Shown in pieces: positions 48,390-59,978 of a stretch of 64,000 nucleotides of DNA. The stretch is from Helianthus annuus (taxonomy: Eukaryota > Streptophyta > Magnoliopsida > Asterales > Asteraceae), in the NCBI RefSeq assembly GCF_002127325.2, contig NC_035433.2:122294088-122358087 (forward strand), in the 5' to 3' direction. Each line of letters opens with the position of its first letter. The stretch's first letter is position 1. The notes under the pieces are model-generated. The model did not search any database and was not told where the DNA came from. It saw only the letters and a list, made by a program, of their open reading frames with translations. The position numbers were made by a program, and so were the translations under genes.

Positions 48390-51300
48390 GCAGATTTATA
48401 CAGTAGAAACGGTAGATGGAAATTCTATTAACATAGATAAGGTTCTCCAAGAAGGAAAAATAGAACTTTCAGAACATAAATTTTCTGCAAATCTTCTACC
48501 TATGAATTTAGCGGGATTCGATGTCGTATTAGGAATGGATTGGTTAGTAGCCAACCATGCTCGAATCCTATATGATAAAAATTCCATAGAAATTCATACA
48601 CCAGCTGGAGAAGTAATTGTGATTACAGGAGACAAGCCACGTAAACCAATGAAGTTCATTTCAGTAATGAAAGTTGCTAGTTATGAACGAAAACAAGGAA
48701 TAGTGTATATGATTTCGGTAATCATTAACACTAAAAGTAAGGAACTTAAGGAAATTCCAGTAGTATTAGAATACCTGGATGTATTCCTAGAAGAGTTGCC
48801 TGGATTACCACCAGGTAGGGAAGTAGAATTTAGAATTCATCTAATCCCTGGAACTACACCAATAGCTAAGGCACCTTATCGGTTAGCACCCACCGAAATG
48901 TTAGAACTGAAAAAGCAGTTGGATGAATTGCTAAGTAAAGGATTCATACAACCTAGTTCATCCCCTTGGGGAGCACCAGTGTTGTTCGTGAAAAAGAAGG
49001 ATGGTTCAATGCGGATGTGTATCGATTATAGGGACTGGAATAAGGTTACAATTAAGAATCGATACCCATTACCTAGGATTGATGATCTTTTCGATCTATT
49101 TCAGGGAGCTAGATACTTCTCTAAGATAGACTTGCGCTCTGGATATCATCAGTTGAAGGTACAGGAAGAAGACATGCCTTAAACCGCTTTCAGGACTAGG
49201 TATGGTCACTACGAGTTTACAGTCATGCCCTTTGGATTAACGAATGCCCCTGCAGCATTCATGGACATAATGAATTGGATCTGTAAACCATACTTGGATA
49301 GATTTGTAATTGTCTTCATTGATGATATACTTATTTATTCCAAAAGCCAGGACGAGCATTGTGAGCACCTGCATACACTCTTAACTTTGTTAAGAAAGGA
49401 AAAGCTTTACGCCAAATTTTCGAAGTGTGAATTTTGGCTACAAGAGGTGCAATTTTTAGGACACATGGTGAATCATGAAGGCATTCACGTAGATCCTTCC
49501 AAGATAGAAGCGATCATAAATTGGAAGGTCCCGCAATCAGCTACCGAAGTTAGAAGTTTTCTAGGATTAGCTGGATACTATAGGCGCTTCATCAAGGACT
49601 GTGCCCCAATTCTGGCCTTACCTGACGGAATAGAAGATTTTGAAGTCTTCTGCGACGCTTCTAAGCTAGGGTTAGGATGTGTGCTAATGCAACGCAAAAA
49701 GGTAATTGCATATGCATCAAGGCAGTTGAAAAAGCACGAGGAGAATTATACGACTCACGACTTAGAATTAGGAGCAATAATTTTTGCCCTTAAGATTTGG
49801 AGACATTATCTGTATGGGAGTAAGTTTGCTGTTTACACAGATCATAAAAGTTTAAGATACATATTTGGGCAAAAAGAATTGAACATGAGGCAAAGAAGAG
49901 GGATGGAAATTCTAAGTGATTACGACTACGATATTCTATATCACGAAGGAAAGGCAAATGTAGTCGCAGATGCCCTAAGTCGTAAGTACCATGAGAAACA
50001 AAGGCGGGTCCGTGCTCTTAGATTAAATCTCCAATTAGATTTAATGGAACAACTGAAGAACGTTCAAGAAACAGCAATCAAGGATGATGCTGAAGGAATG
50101 AAAGGACGGATAAAAGAATTAGAGCAAGGGACTGATGAAATTTGGAAATTCCACAAGAAAAGAATTTGGGTACCTAGGCAAGGAGAATTAAGAGATAAGA
50201 TTTTAGAAGAAGCCCATAAATCTAAATATACGATGCATCCTGGTAATAACAAGATGTATCAAGATTTAAGAAATAACTTCTGGTGGATAGGAATGAAAAA
50301 GGACATAGCTCGATACGTTTCTAAGTGTCTAACTTATTCGCAAGTTAAGGCAGAACACCAGAAACCTTCAGGTTTACTTCAACAGTTAGAAATGCCTGTA
50401 TGGAAATGGGAACTAATAACAATGGACTGTGTTACTAAATTGCCCAAAACCAGGAAAGGTAACAATGCAATCTGGGTAATTGTAGATCGATTAACTAAAT
50501 CAGCTCATTTCTTACCAATGAAGGAAACCTTTAGCATGGAAAAATTAGCAAAGTTGTACGTAGATGAGGTAGTATCCTTACATGGAGTCCCACTCTCCAT
50601 TGTGTCAGATAGGGATAGTCGTTTCACTTCGCATTTCTGGACAAGTTTCCAAGGAGCAATGGAGACCCGATTAAATTTAAGTACTGCATACCATCCCCAA
50701 ACAGATGGACAAAGTGAAAGGACAATCCAAACCCTAGAAGACATGCTTAGGGCATGTGTAATAGATTTTGGTGGAAATTTTGATGACTATTTACCACTAA
50801 TAGAATTCTCCTATAACAATAGTTATCACACAAGCATCAATGTTGCCCCGTTCAAAGCACTGTATGGACGGAAGTGTCGAACCCCAATATGCTGGGCAAA
50901 AATAGGAGAAAGTCAATTATCAGGTCCCGAGATTGTACAGGAAACCACCGACAAGATGACTCAAATAAAGGGAAGACTGAAAACGGCTCGAGATCGCTAG
51001 AAAAGTTATGCGGACAATCAACGTAAGCCATTAGAATTTCAAATTGGAGACAAAGTACTCCTGAAAGTTTCTCCTTAGAAAGGGATAGTTCGGTTCGGTA
51101 AGAAGGGAAAGTTAAGTCCAAGGTACATAGGACCATTCACAGTTACCCAACGAATAGGACCAGTTGCCTATAAATTACAACAACCCAAAGAACTCGCCGG
51201 GGTACACGATGTGTTTCATGTATCTAATCTTAAAAAGTGTTTATCTGTGAATCACTGATAGTACCTCTTCAAGACATAGAGGTAAATGAAAAGTTGACAT

Positions 51301-51461
51301 TTGTTGAGAAACCTCTCCAAATATAAGACAGAAAGGTCAAACACCTCAAACACAAGAGGTTGGTACTGGTCAAAGTAAAGTGGGATTCGAAAAGAGGACC
51401 TGAGTACACATGGGAATTGGAATCGGAGATGAAGTGAAAGTATCCTTACCTGTTTCAGTAA
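48390..51461 (+). pseudogene. Element A pol (protease end, RT, RNase H, integrase, chromodomain)
   Basis: Protease end ([14 protein letters not shown]), RT ([18 protein letters not shown], catalytic FIDDILIYS), RNase H ([41 protein letters not shown]), integrase (catalytic Asp in TMDCVTKLP and [10 protein letters not shown], Glu in DGQSERTIQ), GPF/Y ([19 protein letters not shown]) and a chromodomain tail ([18 protein letters not shown]). Defects: stops at 49180, 50998, 51076, 51324 and 51435, a frameshift at about 51250, and an in-frame loss of about 35 residues between RT and RNase H at about 49600 compared with element B. The second zinc-binding Cys of integrase is Tyr (50335-50337). Non-functional. 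Confidence 0.92.
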
Positions 51462-51497
51462 ATCTCGAGGACGAGATTTTAAATAAGGTGGGGAGGA

Positions 51498-52777
51498 TGT
51501 AAGGACCTGCAAAAATGTCCTGAAATACTCCGTAAGTAAAAACCCGGACCCCTAAAACCCTAATTCCTACGAAAAATCAAGAAAATCAGATTTTTCAAGT
51601 TGGTCGCGGGCCGTGAAAGACTTAAGGAGAGTCTTCGCGGGGCGCGACAACTTGGCAAATCTCCGGATAACGATCAAGGCCAAGCGGCAGACCTAGGCCG
51701 TGACACGGCAGCCCTAGCCGTAGCTAGGGTGGCCCTCGCGGGGCGCGTAAACCAGCCTTAAGGCCTTCGCGGGCCGCGACAAACTCAAATTTCAGCTATA
51801 AATTGTGCGTTGCATGGCCAGTCCTCTGTGTCCGAAATTTTCTTTCAAAAACGTCAATATCTACTCATAATCGTGTGTTTAAGTGTCGAAACGCTGCTAC
51901 GATCACAGGGTAATAACTCGATCACTGCTACGATACAATGTCCGATCGATTGAAACCGATCCTATGGATAATTAAGTGCTGCCTGAATTCGGGCTATACT
52001 TTGTCATTCGTCGTGAGGGTTTTGATTTCGTGAATTTATCGTAAATGTTGTATTAAGTTACTAACCTAGTCTCGTTTGCATTATTTAACTAGGTTACCAG
52101 CCTTAATCAGTAGGCGGACTCTGTCCAGTTAAACTTGCAATGTGAGTTGTTCTGTTTTTATCAAAGTTACTGTGTAAAACCCTAAATGTTTTCCAGTTAT
52201 ATTTTACAGGGATTAAGTCGTTATCTTAAATTACTGGCAGTAAGTGGGGTATTGTGCATATTACTACTGTTTTATCACTTTTAAGTGAACGGATCTAAAT
52301 AGTGATACACGTCATTTTTGGGTGAACGGACCCAATAGTGATATGACCACAGTCATAGATCCGGTCGAGTGACAACTGGACCAGTTAATTATAAGATAGG
52401 AGCAATTGTAATCGCTCTTAATACTGTAAATTTATAACAATGTGTCATTTGTGTAACTTGAATGACTCGCCAGTATTTCCCCGCTGATAAAATCTTTTTA
52501 AACATGTTTCAGGTGATTTACTGTGAACAAGGAAAAATGCCATATAGCACCTCAGCTTGAATGAAGTGGCTCAGTAAATAAATAAACATGTTTTTGTAAT
52601 CAGGGAATTTCCCATTGAAATTCCTTTATTGTAAATTACGGTGTTTGACCCGAAACTTGAAATAAAATAAATGGGTGTTTTCAGTTTAAACGATCGTGTT
52701 AAAATTTCCACTGCCAAATTAAACACCAATACCACGGGTTTCTGTCCCACGACTTCTGAACCGGGTAAAACCGGGTC
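51498..52777 (+). mobile_element. 3' LTR of chromovirus A, right end eroded
   Basis: Starts TGTAAGGACCTGC after the purine tract TAAGGTGGGGAGGA and matches the 5' LTR up to about 52777 (CCGGGTC). The last 13 bp or so, including GTCGTGACA, are missing. GC motifs (51606-51777) and TATAAATT (51797-51804) are kept. Confidence 0.88.
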
Positions 52778-53191
52778 CCAGTACACGAAACGTAATAAAA
52801 TACGTTGAACATATCCACTGAATGGATTAAACAATAAGCCCAACAGATAAACTCAAAATGAGTGATACGAGGCATACCAATGGGGCTAATCTGCGACATG
52901 TATAGCCAATAACGAGTAAACACCTCCCAGAAACTTGGTGATAGGGAGGCAAAAGTTACCTTCCTTAAAGAAAGAACTGTACAGGGTAATGTAACCATGG
53001 GAAGCGTTAACGGTTGTACTCTCTGGAGTTGGAAACTGAGCACCCCAGTTCATCGAAAACTGTAACGCCTGGCAAATTTGTTGGAATACGTCCTCCCTCT
53101 AGTTAATAATTTCCTGGTCGGCCCCCAGAGGATCCTTGGGTTTAGACTTCTTCCACTTTTTAGAACCTTCGTGTTTAGTAGAAGTCGACAT
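52778..53191 (-). pseudogene. Gypsy-type transposase (Transposase_28-like), N-terminal part
   Basis: Start of the gene whose end is at 13646-16252. ATG at 53191 (MSTSTKHEGSKKWKKSKPK). An in-frame TAG follows at about 53101. The family block then reads GNFCLPITKF, shifts frame at about 52935, and continues WEVFTRYWLYMSQISPIGM, ITHFEF and MFNVFYYVSC up to the insertion point of element A. The next residues, GLYSFNSR, lie at 16252 and leftward. It is antisense to the LTR at 53790, as expected for the accessory ORF of Grande/Tat elements. Confidence 0.8.
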
Positions 53192-53332
53192 TCTTGATAG
53201 ATTGTTGAATAAGGCAGATGAACAATTAGAAGGCAAAGAAGAAGATAAGGAAGAAAGAAAATCGCCAAAAGAAGTTGGAAAGATAGAGGTTTCGGTAAAA
53301 ACTTCTCCTTGAAGAAACCTTCACCAAAAACT

Positions 53333-53700
53333 CACGCGCCTTTTTTGGCTCACTTCTGTACGCCAAAAACCACGCGCTTTTTTGGCTCAGTTTTGTACAC
53401 CAAAATCCACGCGCCTTTTTGGCTCATTTCTGTACGCCAAAACCCATGCGCCTTCTTAGCTTAGATCTGTACGCCAAAACCCATGCGTCTTTTTAGCTCA
53501 CTTCTGTACGCCAAAATCCACGCGCCATTTTGCCTCTCTTCTTTATGCCAAAATCCCTACAATTCCTCAACTTACCCCTAAATTCTTATGAGTCTAGAAT
53601 TCAATTATGTACGCCAAAACCCATGCGCCTTTTTGGCTCACTTCTGTACGCCAAAATCCACGTGTCATTTTGGCTTCCTTCCTTATGCCAAAATCTCTAC
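53333..53700. repeat. 37-bp tandem array
   Basis: About eight diverged units like CACGCGCCTTTTTGGCTCA + TTTCTGTACGCCAAAACC. Six are contiguous; two more follow a spacer, and a CTACAATTCCTCAACTTACC segment occurs after each block (about 53568 and 53699), suggesting a higher-order duplication. It lies between the antisense gene and the polypurine tract, the hypervariable 3' region known in Tat-lineage elements. Confidence 0.8.
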
Positions 53701-53775
53701 AATTCCTCAACTTACCCCTGAATGCTTATGAATCAAGAATCCCTTTCAGCTGATAAACTCATCTGGAAGTCACAC

Positions 53776-53789
53776 TGGACTGGGGGACT
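53776..53789 (+). other. Polypurine tract of the Tat-like element
   Basis: TGGACTGGGGGACT just before the inferred LTR start TGAAGATG at 53790. The GGGGGACTTG pattern is common at this place in Tat elements. Confidence 0.55.
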
Positions 53790-54165
53790 TGAAGATGTAT
53801 GATCCTAAATCGCAAATGCACCTGTGTCAGAGGGACCATACCACTCCAAGCTGGCAGCCTTGCCACACGAGAGCATCCAGAAGGTTCTAGAAGATTATGG
53901 AAGAAGACACCTGGCGACAAGAAGATGCTCCCAAGACAAAAAGGACGACAGGTGGCAACAATGGCAGTACGCCAGCACTAATCGCAAGATCTCCAGGGAC
54001 AGACCGACAACCAGTACAAAAGGACGTTGAGCTAGAGCGAATAACTCTGCGTCACGTCACCTCCAGGCCTGGCCATGAGAGAGGGGACATAAGGGATATT
54101 CCTCCTAGTCGGACAACTGTCAAACAATGTCTAGTTGGCAATCTCATTCCTCACAATTCTCCGGC

Positions 54166-54173
54166 TATAAATA
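54166..54173 (+). promoter_or_regulatory. TATA box of the Tat-like LTR
   Basis: TATAAATA within CCGGCTATAAATAGAAG; a start site about 30 bp downstream is expected. Confidence 0.6.
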
Positions 54174-54312
54174 GAAGTCTCGACCTACAGGTTTAAGGAT
54201 CTGATTTCTTACTTTATACACACACTAGTCCTTAAAACGATTATTTATTCTTACGCCGAAGGGTGGTTAGAAGGATAACACCCATCTTCTCCTCTTTGTA
54301 GCGAGTCACTGG

Positions 54313-54518
54313 CAGTGGCGAAGCTTGAAAATTTCCAACGGGGGGTCGGAAGTCACCGAACCTAAAGTTCTATATAACTAATTTTTTTTTATAAAACCGA
54401 GGAGTCGAAAACGTATATACCTAAAAAATTCTACACGAAACGTACATACATAACACTACTGAGCGAAAAGTTCGGGGGGTCGGGCGCCCCTCCCGGCCCC
54501 TTGAAAGTTACGCCAATG
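54313..54518. mobile_element. hAT-type MITE, 206 bp
   Basis: Flanked by GTCACTGG (54305-54312) and GTCACCGG (54519-54526), an 8-bp duplication with one change. The ends, CAGTGGCGAAGCTT and the complement of CATTGGCGTAACTT, match at 11 of 14 positions. Non-coding, with a G/C-rich stretch (GGGCGCCCCTCCCGGCCCC). An 8-bp duplication and CA...TG ends fit hAT. Confidence 0.78.
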
Positions 54519-54615
54519 GTCACCGGTGTTGTTCGTTTTGCAGGATACCTTGGAGAAATCAGTCACTCGTAGGGTGAAGGACAGAGGTTGAACCATACTA
54601 CACGAGACGACTCAC

Positions 54616-54823
54616 TGTAATAGTCCGGTATTATTCAGTGTTTCATCACCATGCTTTGGGTTTCATCACCAAGCTGTAATGATCCAGTATTATTCAGTGT
54701 TTCACCACCATGCTTTGGGTTTCATCACCATGCTTTGGGAATACTGCAAAGGGTGAGGTGGTGTTGTGTTGTGTTGTGTTTCATCACCATGCTTTGGGAA
54801 TACTACAAAGGGTGAGGTGGTGT
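54616..54823. repeat. Short imperfect direct repeats
   Basis: CATCACCATGCTTTGGG and variants occur four or five times, and two larger blocks are doubled (TATTATTCAGTGTTTCA and GGGAATACTGCAAAGGGTG). A GTGTT run lies between. No function is seen. Confidence 0.65.
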
Positions 54824-55956
54824 TCCCTAGCGGTATCGGTTCCTTCGTCTTCTTGCTTTGCCTGATACCAAGTCCGTAACCGATCCCCATAATTATATAT
54901 ATCTATGGAACCCATTAAGTCTAATCAACTCTTAAATCAATCTATACCATTGGATTTGGCTGAGATTAAATCTCAGCCACTTAAACTCACAAAAATAACT
55001 TCTAGAATGACAGTTCAGAGCAGTTTCCTGTCGTTTTCTAAATTGGTGGTTACCTCCACCTTTTTCTGCCCGTCATCTCCACAACTCAACCTTCCTATAA
55101 TCATGGGTAGTGGTATGAATTCAGTTGAAGAGGTATTGTTATATAATGTAGAGTTAACAAAAAGTCCCAATCTTAAAGAAATCAGTTTTTCTCCCACCAA
55201 TATATTGCAGTTATCTGTCTTCCACCCTCTTCTAATTTCTCTTCGAACCTCAACACAGCCACCGGTGACAAAACCCACACCACCATTCTCCCATCAAAAA
55301 ATATGGCGTCCACTTCTCCTTCATGTTCACATCTTCTTTGTGCTTTCTTCTTAGCAGTTAGTTGGAAGGCCTAATCAATTTTTGGGTTTAACAGAAAGGG
55401 ACGGTGAGACGAGGAACAAAGAGGGCTCTATCGCTAATCTGATTATCGACTCTTGATTCTCATACGGCATACACCCTTCAATCATTGGTAGGTTTTCGTT
55501 CAATTTCACTTTGACGTATAAAGTGTTTGAGGGTATTTTCGACTTTTACTTCTTTCACTGGCCGTCCCCTCTTGCTGATGTCGAACATGTATACTCAGCT
55601 TACTTATTGGTCGCCCTGCTCCAATACCCGACTCGGTGAGTACAATCTCTTGTATTTCAATTGTTTTAGTTATTAATTTAACATTTTTTATTTAGGTTTC
55701 ATGGATATCTTAGTTGAAAAGCCTAATACAAATGTTTATGTGTGGAAATTGGTTGTTTGTATTAGGGTAAAACCTAATTTATTATCTCTGTCTGTGACAT
55801 AAAAAGAACAAAATTATAATGTAAATTTGATGTGTGTGTGTGTCATTTTGATTAACCGATTATGTTGTTATGATGAAATTTTAGTATTGTTGTGTAGTTT
55901 GTTTAATCTTGGTGTTCTGCTGATGAAGTTTTAATGAACATGTGGTAATTTTGCAG
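54824..55956. other. Spacer with no supported gene
   Basis: Open frames near 54905-55354 lack any recognisable domain. A GTGAGTAC splice-donor-like site at about 55636 precedes the PB1 exon, but joining there gives an immediate stop. Confidence 0.4.
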
Positions 55957-56170
55957 GTTAAGTTTGGGGAAACGCTTCGGCGTTTCATTGTTTCTGTCAA
56001 TGACAAGAAACTTGCTCTCGACATTGATATGTTGATGGAGAAGATCCGCGGGCTTTTCAGCTTCGGTTCTGATGTCGAGTTTACCATGACTTATGTCGAT
56101 GAAGATGGTGATGTGGTTACTCTTGCTGACGATGACGATCTTCATGATTTCTTAGGAAAGAATGAAATGG
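55957..56170 (+). pseudogene. NBR1-type PB1-domain exon fragment
   Basis: After a clean acceptor (AATTTTGCAG) the frame reads VKFGETLRRFIVSV ... LMEKIRGLFSFGSD, then YVDEDGDVVTLADDDDLHDF. This is the PB1 fold of plant NBR1 autophagy receptors: the basic cluster (Lys in VKFG, Arg-Arg) and the acidic OPCA motif DEDGD...DDDDL are both present. A donor (ATGG/GTATTT) is at about 56170. No ZZ, four-tryptophan or UBA domains were seen downstream and no start exon upstream. I call it a captured or decayed exon, not a gene. Confidence 0.65.
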
Positions 56171-59100
56171 GTATTTTTTTGATGTTTAGATTGGTGGAAA
56201 GCCCATGGGTATTTTTTTATAATCTTCATTCTTTAATCATTGTTACAGGTGTGAAAAATGGAGTTCTATCGGACAATCTATGGCATAACTGGCTGCAAGA
56301 ATATTTTGTTTGTCAAATTAGCCAATGATTTTGCTTTGATGGTTGATGGATATTAATGAGGGTGGGTCATGTGTATGTTCTTTTGAATCCGTAGGGCGTT
56401 GATCAATCATGCACAAAAGGTTCTCCAAGTAACCATTTTTGAAAGTGGTATGTTGTCTATAATTGTAGTTGCCTAATGTCGAGATGATTATTTGTTGACT
56501 TTGTCCTATTGATATTGTTGCTTTTTAGTGTCAACACTCTTATGCTAATACACAATTACACACACTTTTATATACCGCGTTATGCATTTTGGGTTTCAAG
56601 AATATGTGTGATAGGTGAAAGGTTTAAGCTTTAATATATATTTGTGATCATACATTTATATCAATCGCATTATATGATATAATATTAAGATGAAGCATGT
56701 TCTTTTGGTCAGCTTTTTAGTGCATGTAGATTTTTAGCAACTCTACAAGCCACTGTGTCCTTTGTGGAAGATGGGTAATATATTAGCATCCATAGTTTTT
56801 CTATTTATTTGCTTATCGTTTTAAAGATTGAGAAAATTCTTCGATTATTTGCTTCATTCATCTCTTTTTGTAAAGACCATATTAAATTGATTAGGGCATG
56901 AAAACACCAGGTCATAAATGTTTTTTAAGGGAAGAGATAAGAAACCAAAGGCTCGTCAACACCAATCTATGTTTCTTCTCACCGGACTTGAAAGAAGTCT
57001 AAGTTATTCTTTCATTTTGTGTCTTTCATTTTATTTACACATTCGACCCATTTACCTTAATTGGATGGGTTTGGCTTATATCTTCTATTATTATTATAAT
57101 TATAAAGTGTCTAACAAGTAAATCTAAAAAACCTTGGCTAAAAATGGAACCAGCCCAAGGTAAATTCCAATCTTAATATATTGTTTTAATTTGAAAAATA
57201 ATAGATTGTTATGTTAGTAGTATGGTATTTGTAATCATATTTAATGCTTAAGTATCATAAAAGTAAAAAATTAACAAAGGGTTGATGGTTAACCCAACCT
57301 CACCTTATTTGGCCCATTTTGACTCTAATTGGTTTTGACCCGTTAGCCAACTTACCAACATTCCACGTCTACTATTAAGAAACTATTTGATTTATGTCTT
57401 TTTATATAAATTTATTCCTCATAATTTGTTATATGCAGGCTCGGCGCATGAAATTCTTTACGTGCTTATGCTGGTACCCAAAGGAAAGTGGAAAAGGTAT
57501 TAATTTGACTAGGTTGTGATGCTATTTTATTTTTTGGTTCTAAGGGAGTTATAATCAATGAAATTCTTTAAAGAGAAACAACGGGTGACATCAATTTTTG
57601 AAGACCATTATTATTATTATTGTTTTCTAACCAGTTGGATTCTATTCCAGGTACATAGGGCTTGCATAGTAAAAAGGTAGTTGACCATGAACTGGGTCAG
57701 GTTCGTTATTCTATTAGGTATATTTTTTAGTTTGTTTCATGCGTAGACAAGGCATCTCCTTTGTCAAATGATGCAAATGCATGGCTCTCTTGTGCCTCGT
57801 GGCGAAAAGTTGAAAACGTGCAACATTTTTGTTGAACTGAACAAATTCTAAGTCTACCTTCCAGATTTTATTTGTCAAATGGTTAATCTGTTAATTTTTC
57901 CTTAAATAAATTATGCATAGTCAAAAGTTACAAACACGTCATGTCATCATTTTTTATTTTGATTGATTTAGGCAATGTCAATGGTTATACAAGTAACCGC
58001 TGGAAGTGCCTTAATATAACGATCTTCAATGGTGTGCTTATGTGAGTTGCCAACCACTTTACTCTATGTGTTTGATAAACAAGAAGCAATATATCTCAAC
58101 AAATACTCAAAATAGCATTGGGAATTAAAAAGGTAATGTTAATTTATAGGCTTGCTGCAATAGACGAAATGCAGTCAATAAGTGCTTCACATTTCATTTG
58201 ATTGAAATTATAATCCTCAACTTTTAAAGGTAATCAACTAAAGGGTCTAATTGTCTATGCAGATCTAGAGGCGATCGGGTCACGTCTGAAAACATTGAGC
58301 TCAATGTTCACATTGTTGTAAAGAGTGCTCACTAACGAAAAGGTAGATCCAGACTGTTGATTTCTAGAGTTGCATATTTCTTAACCAAGTATAAAAGGCA
58401 TAACCTGAAATGACAAGTTAGCCGTTTTAGGGTTAGTTAGCTCTCATAAATCTTCCAAAATAGTATCAGGTTTGGTGTTTGTTTTTTGAACGGCAAATAG
58501 TACCAGGTTTGGTGTTACTGAGGGTTCTTAATTTCTTTCTTTCCTACTTGTAATTAGTTGTTGTTAACTTAAATGGTCGAACTTTTATTTGAAACTCTTT
58601 TGCTGATTTCTTGATGGAAAAGCTATCATTTCTTCAAAATATCCCAGATAAATTTTTTCCTTGGTTAAAGATTTCTTAGTGATTGATTGTAAATGTAATT
58701 AGTTCCATACCAGATCGTTCAACGGTTTGCTATTTTGGATCTCTCAAATTTCTATTTGGAAATTGCTAAAGACCGCCGTTATGTTGGGTAAACTTTTTTA
58801 TGATTTAGTGAAGTTTATTTTTGTTTATAGTCAACATGAGTTGACTTTGAGTTGTTGACTTCTATTTCAAGGGGCTGCAAGTCTTAAATGAGAAGTTGTC
58901 AAAACAGTCCTTGTAGTTCATCTACTTTCAATAGTGGGAGTAATTGTTGCAATACTACCTCGTCATGCTGAAGAAGTGTGGCAAAATCTCCCTTTCAAAA
59001 TATGATATTGTTTTTCTTAGCTCTTTATTAGGATATAGTTCAAGCACTGGTTTAAATACACAGGAACCATATATGGGTCAAGGCCTTGAAATGGTCTGGT

Positions 59101-59670
59101 CAACAAGATTTTGAAGCATATACAATTGTTAAATTGAAACTACATGGGAAAGAAGTTGGACTGCTAAATAACCATGGTCCTTTCATTGTCCTCAAGTTTT
59201 GTGTGTACGTGTGTGCGTGCGTGTGTCAACTCTATATGTGAATATTTATCTATGGTCGGTTACTTTGATATAATGGACAATTTTTGTCATTCAGGTGCAT
59301 GATGTTGAACATATGGTTCTACTTGATCAACCAAAGGTTGCATTACCCAACAAGGCTACAAATAGTGCCTCCACGGGCTTGGGGTTTTTGCTTTAACACT
59401 TGTAAAAAATTAATAAAATAAAAATATTACACACATCATCCACATACATAATCCATTACAAATATTCTTTGATAAACAACTGTGATTTGCTTAACATCCT
59501 TCTAGAAATGGATTGAAAAATGAGACCGAAAGGTGCAGTGTTCCTAAGAGATGAGGTGAAAGGTGCAGTATTCCTAAGATATGAGATAGACGTGTTGATT
59601 AAGGCGATGAAAAGTGTTGATGCAATGTTGTTTAAATTTATTAGCTTTGTTTGTTACGTTGTTCAACCTA
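56171..59670. other. Low-coding region before the Helitron-like end
   Basis: AT-rich DNA without any gene I can recognise on either strand; it may be the body of a Helitron that carries the PB1 exon. Confidence 0.4.
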
Positions 59671-59699
59671 ACCCGTCCACCGGACGGGTATTAAACTAG
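59671..59699 (+). mobile_element. Helitron-like 3' terminus
   Basis: ACCCGTCC-ACC-GGACGGGT, an 8-bp stem hairpin, then ATTAAA, then CTAG followed by T. A hairpin shortly before CTRR/T is the classic Helitron 3' end. The 5' end (TC after A) was not located. Confidence 0.7.
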
Positions 59700-59810
59700 T
59701 TGCACATTTGGATGCATTAATTTATCGCCAACCTACAAGTTTTTTAATTTTTTTCTCGGGGTTTTAAAAATAAATATTTGTTTCCTTTTTCCTTTTGTTA
59801 ATCGTTCTTA

Positions 59811-59947
59811 GGGTGAAGGGGGTGCTCACCTAATAGGTGAGTCCCCTCTCTTACGCCAAACCAATCCCCTTGTGCCACGTCAACTCCCCTCTTAAACTCC
59901 CCTAACACCCCAATTTGATGGCGCCACTCCCCTCTTAGGTGAATTGG

Positions 59948-59978
<31 letters not shown>

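Larger units (their letters stand above)
16253..52777 (+). mobile_element. Chromovirus A (hosts nested element B)
   Basis: Complete Ty3/Gypsy chromovirus with 5' LTR 16253-17559, primer-binding site 17568-17580, gag, pol, a purine tract (about 51485-51497) and 3' LTR 51498-52777. Removing element B (19320-47768) leaves about 8.1 kb. It inserted into the minus-strand Transposase_28-like gene: reading that gene across the two junctions restores a continuous family match. CCACC precedes the 5' LTR. On the right only its last two bases seem to remain because about 13 bp of the LTR end and part of the duplication are gone. Confidence 0.88.
53790..54625 (+). mobile_element. Probable Tat-lineage 3' LTR (end uncertain)
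   Basis: Starts TGAAGATG after the purine tract. It holds a good TATA box, TATAAATA, at 54166-54173 and a GTCACCGG region split by a hAT-type MITE. The right end is not clear; CATCA near 54645 or ACTACA near 54600 are options. The 5' LTR and pol were not found in the window. The Tat call rests on the purine tract, the 3' tandem array and the antisense transposase-like gene. Confidence 0.5.

Noticed and set aside
54905..55354. A 149-codon plus-strand ORF as a gene
   Set aside because: No family resemblance, biased composition, and no promoter or splice context.
55550..56330. A functional NBR1 gene
   Set aside because: Only the PB1 exon is present; no start exon joins in frame and no ZZ, FW or UBA domain follows.
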